Positions 15,412 to 23,802 of a DNA stretch of 41,529 nucleotides are shown here, piece after piece. Origin of the DNA: Campylobacterales bacterium (lineage in GTDB: Bacteria > Campylobacterota > Campylobacteria > Campylobacterales > Sulfurospirillaceae); contig JAJRPV010000049.1 in assembly GCA_024280575.1 (NCBI GenBank), positions 1 to 41,529 of the forward strand. Reading direction: 5' to 3'. The position numbers were made by a program, and so were the translations under genes. The stretch's first letter is position 1; each line of letters starts with the position of its first letter. The notes beneath the pieces are model-generated. The model searched no databases, was not told where the DNA came from, and saw only the letters and a program-made list of their open reading frames with translations.

Positions 15412-16319
15412 TTTATATAAAAAACCCTCATCTTTGAACTTCTGCTTCTTGTGTTTAGTTTTATCTCTTCTTTACTTGGAATAATCGGCTTTTTTGTTAA
15501 AATCTTTCCCAAAGAGTGATTATTTCCACATCCACACTTCATAACTCCAATCGGACAAATACAGCTTTTTGCAAACTCTTTAAAAACTCTTTTAACAATC
15601 CTGTCTTCCAAAGAATGAAATGATATTATAGCAACCAAACAATCATTTAAACCAGCTTTTTCGATGCTTTCTAAAAGTTTTGCCAATTCTCCTAATTCAT
15701 CATTTACTTCTATTCTTATAGCTTGAAAAACCAAAGTAGCAGGATTTATACCTTTTTTTGATGGAAAATTTTTAAATAAACTTGAGAGTTGGTGCGAACT
15801 TTTTATTTCACTATTTTTTCTTGCTTCACATATTATTTTAGCTGCTTTTTTGTATTCTCTGACTTCTCCATAATCTCTTAAAATATCTTCTAAATCTTCT
15901 TTTGAATAACTATTTACAACTTCATAAGCATTTAATTTACTACTCTTATCCATCCTCATATCAAGCGTATTACTATCAAATCCAAAACCTCTATCTTTAT
16001 CATCTAGCTGAAGTGAAGATACCCCGATATCAGCTATTATCCCTCTTATGGGCAAATGTAAATATTTTGAAATAATATTAGAAAATTTATCATTTTCAAA
16101 AATTATTCTATTTTGATATTTTTCTAATCTTTTTTTACTAAAATCAATGGCTGTGATGTCTTGATCACAGCATATCAAATTTACAGAACTATTTTGCTCT
16201 AAAATAGCCTCACTATGCCCACCATATCCTACTGTACAATCAATTATATATCCTGATTTTATCTTATTAAATACCTCTTTAACCTCATCTAATAAAACTG
16301 GAATATGTGGAATTTTCAC
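15408..16319 (-). CDS. rsmH: 16S rRNA (cytosine(1402)-N4)-methyltransferase
   Basis: A 303-residue SAM-dependent enzyme (formerly MraW) that methylates C1402 of 16S rRNA. Visible signatures: HIPVLLDEV (residues 5-13), the SAM motif IDCTVGYGGHSEAIL (26-40), GIIADIGVSSLQLDDKDRGF, PATLVFQAIRIEVNDELGEL, IISFHSLEDRIVKRVF, and the C-terminal NTRSRSSKMRVF. Length and motif order are standard. Its ATG overlaps the bioA stop by four bases and its stop overlaps the start of the FtsL-like gene, so these genes are translationally coupled. Confidence 0.96.
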   Translation of the reverse strand: MKIPHIPVLLDEVKEVFNKIKSGYIIDCTVGYGGHSEAILEQNSSVNLICCDQDITAIDFSKKRLEKYQNRIIFENDKFSNIISKYLHLPIRGIIADIGVSSLQLDDKDRGFGFDSNTLDMRMDKSSKLNAYEVVNSYSKEDLEDILRDYGEVREYKKAAKIICEARKNSEIKSSHQLSSLFKNFPSKKGINPATLVFQAIRIEVNDELGELAKLLESIEKAGLNDCLVAIISFHSLEDRIVKRVFKEFAKSCICPIGVMKCGCGNNHSLGKILTKKPIIPSKEEIKLNTRSRSSKMRVFYIK

Positions 16320-17626
16320 CTTAAGACACCTTTCGAGAGATTATTGCACAGTAGCAGTCTCTCCACAACACTTACCATCTTTTTTATCTCTTCATTTGTG
16401 ATAATATATGGTGGCATAAAATAAATAACATTACCTAGCGGTCTGATATATATACCTTCTTTTAGAGCTTCTTGAAAAAATTTTAGTCCTATCCTTTGCT
16501 TTGCATCATAACCTTGCAATTCTATCGCACATATCATGCCCCTTTGTCTTACTTCTTTTACATTATTTAGATTTGCTAGTGGTTTGGTCAATTCACTTAT
16601 CAGTTTTATCTTTTCTGCGTTTTTTTCAATCACATTATCATTTTCGAAGATATCCAACACAGCATTTGCAACTGCACAAGCTAAAGTATTTCCAGTATAT
16701 GAATGTGAATCCAAAAATGATTTTCCCTCATTGTAATCACAATAAAAAGCATCATAAATATTATTTGTAAAAAGAACGCACGACAAGGGCATATATCCGC
16801 CTGTTATGCCTTTGGAAAGACATAAAAAATCAGGACTGATACCAGCTTGTTCGCAAGCAAACATACTCCCGGTTCTTCCAAAACCAACTGCAATCTCATC
16901 TGCTATTAAAAATACTCCTGCATTATCGCAGATAGTTCTTAATTTTGTGATATAGCTTGGATTATACATTTTCATACTCCCTGCACATTGAACCAACGGT
17001 TCAATAACAACAGCTGAAACTTTACCATCGTATTTTTTTAAAACTTTTTTCATATCTTCCAAAGCTTCATCTTCATCTCTCAGTGAAGGAGATTTTGCCT
17101 GAACTGTTTTTAAAAGAATGTCACTATATACATCTTTATAAAGCCCTGAATCGCCCACTGCCAACGCCCCCATAGTTTCTCCATGGTAAGAATTTTCAAG
17201 AGAAACGAAAAGAGGTCTGCTCTCATTTTTATTTTTAAAATACTGAAACGACATCTTTAGTGCAATCTCAATAGCGCTTGAGCCGTTATCTGCAAAAAAT
17301 ATCTTTTTAAGAGGCTCTGGAGTTATATGCACGAGTCTTTTAGCTAAATCAATCGCTGGTTTATGAGTAAATCCTGCAAAAATCACATGCTCTAATACTT
17401 CAATTTGCTCTTTTATCTTTGAATTTATATAATCATTGCTGTGACCAAAAAGATTTACCCACCAACTACTTATACAATCTAGATATTTATTACCATCAAA
17501 GTCATATATATATGCACCTTTACCTTTTTTTATAGGGATTAATGGTATTTTTTCATGATCTTTCATCTGAGTACATGGGTGGAAAATATATGTTAAATCC
17601 TCCTCCATAAGCGTTTTGTTGTTCAT
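16316..17626 (-). CDS. bioA: Adenosylmethionine--8-amino-7-oxononanoate aminotransferase
   Basis: A 436-residue class III PLP aminotransferase of biotin synthesis that converts KAPA to DAPA with SAM as amino donor. The substrate-site signature LDCISSWWVNLFGH (residues 49-62), the PLP phosphate loop ADNGSSAIEIALKMS, NSYHGETMGALAVG, the PLP-binding Asp in IADEIAVGFGRTG (D243) and Schiff-base lysine K272 in SKGITGG are all present. FMPPYIIT is the typical C-terminal motif. AAGGAAA precedes the ATG. It is the first gene of the unit leading into rsmH and is divergent from the ppiD-ftsA-ftsZ operon. Confidence 0.94.
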   Translation of the reverse strand: MNNKTLMEEDLTYIFHPCTQMKDHEKIPLIPIKKGKGAYIYDFDGNKYLDCISSWWVNLFGHSNDYINSKIKEQIEVLEHVIFAGFTHKPAIDLAKRLVHITPEPLKKIFFADNGSSAIEIALKMSFQYFKNKNESRPLFVSLENSYHGETMGALAVGDSGLYKDVYSDILLKTVQAKSPSLRDEDEALEDMKKVLKKYDGKVSAVVIEPLVQCAGSMKMYNPSYITKLRTICDNAGVFLIADEIAVGFGRTGSMFACEQAGISPDFLCLSKGITGGYMPLSCVLFTNNIYDAFYCDYNEGKSFLDSHSYTGNTLACAVANAVLDIFENDNVIEKNAEKIKLISELTKPLANLNNVKEVRQRGMICAIELQGYDAKQRIGLKFFQEALKEGIYIRPLGNVIYFMPPYIITNEEIKKMVSVVERLLLCNNLSKGVLR

Positions 17627-17663
17627 TAACAGTTTCCTTAGCGATATTTAATAACTTTAAGGG

Positions 17664-17702
17664 TAGAATTATACCAAATTTTTGGTCACTCACGCGTGAG
17701 TG
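17664..17702. promoter_or_regulatory. Divergent promoter region with two adjacent palindromes
   Basis: Between bioA and the ppiD-like gene lie a minus-strand TATAAT (17668-17673) facing bioA and an overlapping plus-strand TAGAAT (17664-17669). Directly downstream are ACCAAA-TT-TTTGGT (17673-17686) and the perfect 16-base palindrome CACTCACGCGTGAGTG (17687-17702), about 17 bases before the ppiD-like ATG. The palindrome is GC-rich for this genome and well placed as an operator for the ftsA-ftsZ operon, or as a 5'-UTR hairpin. No regulator is known to me for this exact site. Confidence 0.5.
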
Positions 17703-17718
17703 TATTTGAAGGAAAAAA

Positions 17719-19179
17719 ATGATTTCGTGGATGCAACGACATAATAAGTATTTGGTTATAACAATTTGGGTGGCAACGATTGCGTTTATTGGCGCTGGTT
17801 TTGTTGGCTGGGGAGCATATGATTTAAATACCAACCGCGCTACTTCCGTCGCAAAAGTTGGTCATAGAAGCGTAAGTGTTTCAGAGTTTCAATTGGCTTA
17901 TTCTAATTATTACAATTATTACAATCAGCAACTAGGTGGAAAATTAACAAAAGAAGCTGCCAAGAAAATGGGTCTAGAAAAGATTGTAATGCAAAATGTT
18001 ATAAATGAAACCCTTCTTTTAAATCTAGCAGATGATTTAGGTTTTAGTGTTTTAAAAACTGATATTGAACAAGCTCTCATAAATGATAAAAACTTCCGAG
18101 TAAATGGCGTTTTTAACAAAAACAGATATTATAGTATTTTAAAGAATGAAGGCATAAGCGCAAAAGAGTATGAAAATGGTATAAAAAAAGAATTACTTTT
18201 AAATAAATTGCAGAAAATTCTAAAACTGCCGCCTACAAAAAGAGAAATCGAACTATTTACCTCCTCTCTTTTCATGAAAGACAAACTTACTGTTTCTACT
18301 ATTTCTATAAACCCGGATGAAATAGTTATAAACAATGAGGATGTAAAGAAATTTTGGCAGACTAAAAAAGATAGTTATCAAACAAAGAAAAAATACGAAA
18401 TAGATACTATCAAAATCGGCTTAGGTAAAGGATGGGTAAAGGATGAAGAATTAAAGAAATTTTGGGAAAATAAAAAATATAACTATAAAAACAGTGATGG
18501 AAAAATTCTGTCATTTGCTGATGCAAAAAGCAGGGTAGTTTTAGATTATAAATTAAAAAAGAATAAGAAAAATGCACTAGAAACTTACCTAAAATTTAAA
18601 AAAGGTAAAACAAAAGCTACTGGCAAACAAACTATATATGATGATGATAAAACTTTCCCTGTTGCAAAGTTGCGAACTGCAAATAAAAATCAAGTTTTAA
18701 AACCAATACCTAGAAAAGATGGATATTTAATAGTAAAACTTACAAATGTAATTAAACCAAGAGTGATGACTTTCGATGAAGCAAAACCAGAGGTTTTAAA
18801 AGAATTTAAAAAACATGCGTTAGTGTTAGCATTAGAGAAAAAAGCAAAAGCAAGATTAAATATATTTAGTGGGCAAAATTTAGGTTTTGTTAGTAGAGAT
18901 AGTGTTGTAAAAATTGATGGTCTTAATGATGCTCAAAGTTCTGAATTTATAAATTATATTTTTGATCAAACAACACCAAAAGGCTTTAAACTATACGGAA
19001 ACAAAGTTGCAATGTATAGAATCTTGGAACAAAAATTGCTTAATACTGATAAGTTCAAACTATACAAAGATATTATAACTCAAAGTATTGTTACAAACAA
19101 ACAAAGTGAGTTAAATAGAAATTTGTTAGCTAGACTTAAAAAAGTATATGACATTGAGCAATACTATAAAGGAAAGTAG
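17719..19179 (+). CDS. PpiD/SurA-like peptidylprolyl isomerase or chaperone
   Basis: A 486-residue membrane-anchored periplasmic protein. The N-terminus MISWMQRHNKYLVITIWVAT with IAFIGAGFVGWG is the PpiD-type anchor (helix about residues 11-31). A SurA-like N-terminal chaperone domain follows (about 40-190, with VGHRSVSVSEFQLAYSNYYN), then a parvulin-like region (about 225-350) that is weakly conserved, so isomerase activity is uncertain, and a C-terminal helical part. It probably helps fold exported proteins at the outer face of the inner membrane. AAGGAAAAAA precedes the ATG. Its TAG is directly followed by the TTG start of ftsA, with zero spacing, so the chaperone and division genes are translated together. 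Confidence 0.87.
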   Translation: MISWMQRHNKYLVITIWVATIAFIGAGFVGWGAYDLNTNRATSVAKVGHRSVSVSEFQLAYSNYYNYYNQQLGGKLTKEAAKKMGLEKIVMQNVINETLLLNLADDLGFSVLKTDIEQALINDKNFRVNGVFNKNRYYSILKNEGISAKEYENGIKKELLLNKLQKILKLPPTKREIELFTSSLFMKDKLTVSTISINPDEIVINNEDVKKFWQTKKDSYQTKKKYEIDTIKIGLGKGWVKDEELKKFWENKKYNYKNSDGKILSFADAKSRVVLDYKLKKNKKNALETYLKFKKGKTKATGKQTIYDDDKTFPVAKLRTANKNQVLKPIPRKDGYLIVKLTNVIKPRVMTFDEAKPEVLKEFKKHALVLALEKKAKARLNIFSGQNLGFVSRDSVVKIDGLNDAQSSEFINYIFDQTTPKGFKLYGNKVAMYRILEQKLLNTDKFKLYKDIITQSIVTNKQSELNRNLLARLKKVYDIEQYYKGK

Positions 19180-20547
19180 TTGAGTACAACAATATTAGGT
19201 ATCGATATTGGATCTACTAAAATTTGCGCTGTTATTGCCAAGAAACACAGCAATGGTGATTTAAAAATTCTAGGTGCTGGTATTGCAAAATCCCAGGGCT
19301 TAAAAAAAGGAATTATTACAAATATAGACTTAGCTTCAAGCTCTATAAAAAATGCCCTAAATGATGCAAAAAGAGTAGCAGGAACACAGTATGAAACTGT
19401 TATTGTTTCCATCTCTGGAGCTTATACAAAAAGTGTCGACAGTGTTGGTGTTGTAAATGTTCCAAATCATGATATTGGCATCAGAGAAATAAACCGTGCT
19501 ATGCAGATGGCAGATCACAATTCAAACATACCTAGCGAATATGAAAAATTGCATATTCTTCCATATAACTTTAAAGTAGATGGACAAGAATTTATAGAAG
19601 ATCCACTTGGTATGAATGGCTCAAGACTTGAAGTTCAAGTGCATATAATAACTGTGCAAAAAACTTCTCTTAGCAATTTGGAAAAAGCTGTTAAATTAGC
19701 AGGTATAAAAATTGACAATATAGTGCTAAGTGGTTATGCTTCAGAAATTGCAGTTGTAAATGAAGATGAAAAAGAATTAGGAGTAGTTGTTATAGATATC
19801 GGAGGAGCTACATGTAATATGATTATACATGCCGGTAACTCCTTGAGATATAATGACTTTTTAGGAATAGGCTCAAATAATATAACAAATGATTTATCTA
19901 CCGCTCTTCATACTCCATTACATGCTGCAGACAATATAAAAATTAATTATGGTGCTTTAAACAATACCTCTAGTGAATTAATAGAATTACCAATTATAGG
20001 AGATGATGGATCAACCCATGAAGTATCTTTGGACATAGTTTCAAATGTTATTTATGCAAGAGTCGAAGAAACCCTTATGATACTGGCAAAAATGCTTGAA
20101 GATAGTGGATATAAAGATCAAGTTGGTGCAGGAATAGTCCTCACGGGAGGACTCACAAAAATAGGTGGAATAAGAGAATTAACAACGGCTATTTTTGACA
20201 ATCTTCCATCTCGTGTTGCAAAACCTAGAGAAATGGAAGGTCTATTTGAAACACTTCGAGATCCAAGCTATTCAACCGCAATTGGTTTGGTTCTATATGG
20301 TGGAGGTTATTTTACACCTTACGAGATAGACTCAAATAAAAAATTGCGATACAAAAATGAGATTATAGAGGCACAAAATAATTTACAAGAGACTGTTATA
20401 GATGAAAGCCTAAAGATAAGCTCTAAAAAAGAAAATATTTTGAGCCCAAAAGATAAATTGGCAGAATTAGCCATCATGGATGACAACAATAAAAACACAA
20501 CTGGTTTCCTTAGTGCTTTATGGAACCGCTTAACACAACTATTTTAA
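19180..20547 (+). CDS. ftsA: Cell division protein FtsA
   Basis: A 455-residue actin-fold ATPase that tethers FtsZ to the membrane. The start is TTG, immediately after the ppiD-like stop, with GGAAAG upstream. Actin-family motifs: phosphate 1 GIDIGSTKICAVIAK (residues 7-21), phosphate 2 VVIDIGGATCNMII (near 206-219) and the adenosine motif GIVLTGGLTKIGGI (near 324-337). The 1C-subdomain region VHIITVQKTSLSNLEKAVKL is present. The C-terminus GFLSALWNRLTQLF is the amphipathic membrane-targeting helix, separated by a variable linker. FtsZ is encoded 13 bases downstream. Confidence 0.95.
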   Translation: MSTTILGIDIGSTKICAVIAKKHSNGDLKILGAGIAKSQGLKKGIITNIDLASSSIKNALNDAKRVAGTQYETVIVSISGAYTKSVDSVGVVNVPNHDIGIREINRAMQMADHNSNIPSEYEKLHILPYNFKVDGQEFIEDPLGMNGSRLEVQVHIITVQKTSLSNLEKAVKLAGIKIDNIVLSGYASEIAVVNEDEKELGVVVIDIGGATCNMIIHAGNSLRYNDFLGIGSNNITNDLSTALHTPLHAADNIKINYGALNNTSSELIELPIIGDDGSTHEVSLDIVSNVIYARVEETLMILAKMLEDSGYKDQVGAGIVLTGGLTKIGGIRELTTAIFDNLPSRVAKPREMEGLFETLRDPSYSTAIGLVLYGGGYFTPYEIDSNKKLRYKNEIIEAQNNLQETVIDESLKISSKKENILSPKDKLAELAIMDDNNKNTTGFLSALWNRLTQLF

Positions 20548-20560
20548 GGGAGAATAAAAA

Positions 20561-21679
20561 ATGAATGGCTTTAGCGTAGAAGAAACGAGATATACTTATG
20601 GTGCAAAGATAAAAGTTATTGGTGTTGGTGGAGGTGGTGGAAACATGGTGAACCACATGATAAGTGAAGGTATAAGCGGAATAGACCTTATAGTTGCCAA
20701 TACTGACGCTCAAGCCCTTGATTATTCTAATGCCACTACAAAGATTCAACTTGGTGAGAAAAAAACAAAAGGCCTAGGTGCCGGAATGATTCCTGAGATT
20801 GGTAAAGAATCTGCACTTGAGAACTATGAAGAGATAAAAAGTTCGCTAGAAAATGCTGATATTGTTTTCATTGCATCTGGTTTTGGCGGAGGTACAGGAA
20901 CGGGAGCCGCTCCAATCATAGCTCAAGCCGCAAAAGAAATAGGTGCATTAACAGTTTCTGTAGTAACAAAACCATTTTCATTTGAAGGAAGAAAAAGAAC
21001 AAAACTAGCTGAAGCCGGAATTGCCGAACTTAAAAAAGAGAGTGATTCGATAGTTGTTATACCAAACGATAAACTTCTTTCAATAGTGGATAAAACTCTT
21101 GGAATCAAAGAAAGCTTTAAAATAGTTGATGATGTATTAAGTAGAGCAGTAAGTGGCATGAGTTTGGTTGTACTCTCTTCTGGTCAAAGTGATATAAACC
21201 TAGACTTTGCTGATGTAAAAACTGTTATGAGTCACCGAGGTATGGCACTGATGGGTGTTGGAGAAAGTAGTGGGGAAGGAGCAGCATCTGAAGCTATCAA
21301 AAGTGCGATAGAATCACCATTACTTGATAGTATGTCAATTGACGGAGCTCTTGGTGTATTAGTTCATTTTCATATTCATCCAGACTGTCCTATAACAGAA
21401 ATAAGTGATGCTATGGGTATTGTTTATGATAGTGCTGATGAAGATGCTGATGTTATATTTGGTACAACAACTGATGAAACCATGGAAAACAACAAAGTAA
21501 AAGTTACTATCGTAGCAACAGGATTTGACAAAAAACTAGAGCCTGAAAAGATAGAAGCCAATATAAATCAAGAAAACATGAGAGAAAGAATATCAAGAAT
21601 GAAAAAAGTAAGTGGCGGATACGAAGGACAAGAGGATTATCTTGATATCCCAACTTTCATGAGAAACCAAATGGATTAA
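20561..21679 (+). CDS. ftsZ: Cell division GTPase FtsZ
   Basis: A 372-residue tubulin homologue that polymerises into the division ring. The GTP-binding signature FGGGTGTGAAPI lies at residues 108-119, IKVIGVGGGGGNMVNHM at 17-33, and the T7-loop region NLDFADVKTVMSHRGMALMG near 210. The C-terminal tail DYLDIPTFMRNQMD is the conserved peptide that binds FtsA. AAGGGAG precedes the ATG. It is the last gene of the ppiD-ftsA-ftsZ operon; its transcript probably ends in the hairpin at 21686-21711. Confidence 0.98.
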   Translation: MNGFSVEETRYTYGAKIKVIGVGGGGGNMVNHMISEGISGIDLIVANTDAQALDYSNATTKIQLGEKKTKGLGAGMIPEIGKESALENYEEIKSSLENADIVFIASGFGGGTGTGAAPIIAQAAKEIGALTVSVVTKPFSFEGRKRTKLAEAGIAELKKESDSIVVIPNDKLLSIVDKTLGIKESFKIVDDVLSRAVSGMSLVVLSSGQSDINLDFADVKTVMSHRGMALMGVGESSGEGAASEAIKSAIESPLLDSMSIDGALGVLVHFHIHPDCPITEISDAMGIVYDSADEDADVIFGTTTDETMENNKVKVTIVATGFDKKLEPEKIEANINQENMRERISRMKKVSGGYEGQEDYLDIPTFMRNQMD

Positions 21680-21683
21680 AATT

Positions 21684-22514
21684 CTATTGCGAGAGATTTA
21701 TCTCTCGCAATAAAAACCCTCTATAAAATCCAGCCAAATCTTTATAAAATTCTGCTTTTTTATTATATTTTTTCAAATAATTTTCTATCTTGTCTTTCTG
21801 GTCATAGCCCATCTCGCAAGCTAAAACTTTTATATTTCGCTTGATTGTTTCATCCGCAAGTTGCTTAAGTATTTCATCTCCTATATCTCCACCAAATAGA
21901 GCAATATCTGGCTCATAAGATAGATTTTTTTCTAAAATCTCATCTTTTTTAATATAAGGCGGATTAGAGACCAATATATCTATATCCTCATCTACATTGT
22001 TTAAAACATTGCTATTTCTAAATTCTATTTTATCTGATACTCCATGTTTTTTTGCATTAATCTTTGCTACCTCTAGTGCATCATCGTTGATATCGATAGC
22101 TATAATTTTAGCATTATCTACATGTAGAGCTAAAATTATAGATATTATCCCACTGCCTGTTCCCACTTCAACTATGGTTGGTTGAGTCAATTCTTTTGAA
22201 ATTGAGATTACCGTATCTACTAAGATTTCAGTTTCAGGGCGCGGTATCAAAACTCTTTTATCAACATAAAAATCTCTAGAATAAAACGATGCAATATTTA
22301 GCAGATATTCCAAAGGACAATAATTCTCTCTTTTTTTGATATTTTCCAAATAATCACTTGGTAAATCTATAACAATTTCATCATGCGACATCAACCAAAG
22401 AGTATCTTTTTTTAAAGAATTAGCAAGAAGTGCTAAAGCCTCTTTATATGGGCTTTGTGCAACTTCTCTTAATCTTTTTGAGCTTTCTTTTAAAATAGCT
22501 TTTATACTGGGCAA
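21684..22514 (-). CDS. prmC: Release factor glutamine methyltransferase
   Basis: A 276-residue SAM-dependent enzyme that N5-methylates the glutamine of the GGQ motif in release factors RF1 and RF2. The helical N-terminal domain (1-80) is followed by RVLIPRPETEILVD (87-100), the SAM motif VEVGTGSGIISI (115-126), AIDINDDAL and the catalytic VSNPPYIKKDE (182-192). The start overlaps the 3' end of the M48 protease gene by 13 bases. Its last codons form the hairpin that probably terminates ftsZ. Confidence 0.94.
   Translation of the reverse strand: MPSIKAILKESSKRLREVAQSPYKEALALLANSLKKDTLWLMSHDEIVIDLPSDYLENIKKRENYCPLEYLLNIASFYSRDFYVDKRVLIPRPETEILVDTVISISKELTQPTIVEVGTGSGIISIILALHVDNAKIIAIDINDDALEVAKINAKKHGVSDKIEFRNSNVLNNVDEDIDILVSNPPYIKKDEILEKNLSYEPDIALFGGDIGDEILKQLADETIKRNIKVLACEMGYDQKDKIENYLKKYNKKAEFYKDLAGFYRGFLLREINLSQ
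21686..21711. terminator. Terminator hairpin shared by ftsZ and the end of prmC
   Basis: ATTGCGAGAGA-TTTA-TCTCTCGCAAT is a perfect 11-bp stem seven bases after the ftsZ stop, followed by AAAAACC on the plus strand. It lies inside the last nine codons of the convergent prmC gene. Confidence 0.7.
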
Positions 22515-23740
22515 GACTCTTCCATGCAGTCACTGCTGGCTTTTATATCAACACCTAATTTTCTTAACCTCTCCACAAGTGGCGGATGAGTAAAATATAA
22601 AAATATAGTAAGAGGATGAGAAAGCGGAAAACTTTTATTTTCATTAGCCAACTTCATCAAGGCTGAGCTCAATGCTTCTTTGCTTTCGCACTCACTTCCA
22701 TATTCATCTGCTGCATATTCATTTTTTCTACTGATTAGTCCAAAAATTGGCATAAATAAAAATGATAAAACCGGAGACAACAGCAAAAACAATATTATAT
22801 TCATATAAATTCCATTGCTAATGCCAAGTTCCAAAAATATATCTTTTGGTAAATTTCCAAATATGGCAAACATCATAAAAAGCATCAGCCCACTGGAAAT
22901 TATATTTTTTATAATATCCTTGTGCTTAAAATGCCCTAACTCATGTCCAAGAACTGCTAAAAGTTCTCTTTTATCAAGTTTTTCTATCAAAGTATCAAAT
23001 AAAACTACTCTTTTTGATTTTCCAAGTCCTCCAAAATATGCATTTAATCTACTATCTCGTTTGCTGGCATCAAGGCTAAAAACACCACTGCTTTTAAGAC
23101 CTGCTTTTTGAAGAAGTTCTTCGATAGATTTTCTTAATTCTTCATTTTCAAGAGGAGTAAATTTGTTAAATATTGGAGCTATAAGTGTAGGATAAATCAT
23201 ATTTACAAATAAAATTATGACAAAAACCGCGACAAAACCCCATATCCACCAATTTTCAAAAGTAAGCATAATCCAAGATATAAGTGCAACAATCAATGAG
23301 CCAAAGATAAAAAATAAAATTCCGGCTTTCACCTGATCAACTATATATGTTTTAAAATCAATATTTGAAAAACCATATTCCTTATCTAGCGAAAAAGTTT
23401 TATATAAATCAAAAGGAAGTGAAAATATATAATTTATAACAATAAACAAATCAACAAAAATCACAGATCTAATAATCTGATTTTGCGTACTAATCTCACC
23501 GTCTAATATATTTAAACCAAATCCAATCCACCAAAAGAAAATCAGTAAATCATATAAAATACTGACTAATTCCATTTTTGAGCTAGCAATTTTATAGTTG
23601 CCGGCTTTTATAAAATTAACCGGTCCTAGTATTACCGCTTCTATTTTTTTAGCTTTTACAACAAAACCAATCTCCATAATAGTCGCGTAAAATTTTATAA
23701 ATGCATAAAGCGTGTATATCACACTAATCGTCATCAACAT
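22502..23740 (-). CDS. M48 family (Ste24-like) membrane metalloprotease
   Basis: A 412-residue integral membrane zinc protease. The HEXXH zinc motif is at residues 266-270 (LGHELGHFKHKD), the third zinc ligand is in EYAADEYGSE near 349, and about six hydrophobic segments surround it. ASKRDSRLNAYFGGLGKSKR before the catalytic helix is typical of the CAAX-protease-1/Ste24 branch. In bacteria these proteins degrade or process damaged membrane proteins. The C-terminus ends in two short Cys-containing motifs (SDCMEESCPV). It overlaps prmC by 13 bases and is transcribed first. Confidence 0.88.
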   Translation of the reverse strand: MLMTISVIYTLYAFIKFYATIMEIGFVVKAKKIEAVILGPVNFIKAGNYKIASSKMELVSILYDLLIFFWWIGFGLNILDGEISTQNQIIRSVIFVDLFIVINYIFSLPFDLYKTFSLDKEYGFSNIDFKTYIVDQVKAGILFFIFGSLIVALISWIMLTFENWWIWGFVAVFVIILFVNMIYPTLIAPIFNKFTPLENEELRKSIEELLQKAGLKSSGVFSLDASKRDSRLNAYFGGLGKSKRVVLFDTLIEKLDKRELLAVLGHELGHFKHKDIIKNIISSGLMLFMMFAIFGNLPKDIFLELGISNGIYMNIILFLLLSPVLSFLFMPIFGLISRKNEYAADEYGSECESKEALSSALMKLANENKSFPLSHPLTIFLYFTHPPLVERLRKLGVDIKASSDCMEESCPV

Positions 23741-23802
23741 TTTTATCCTTATTTTTTATGGAATTGTATCTAAATGAAGTTAATATTAAATTAGAAGAAC
23801 AG

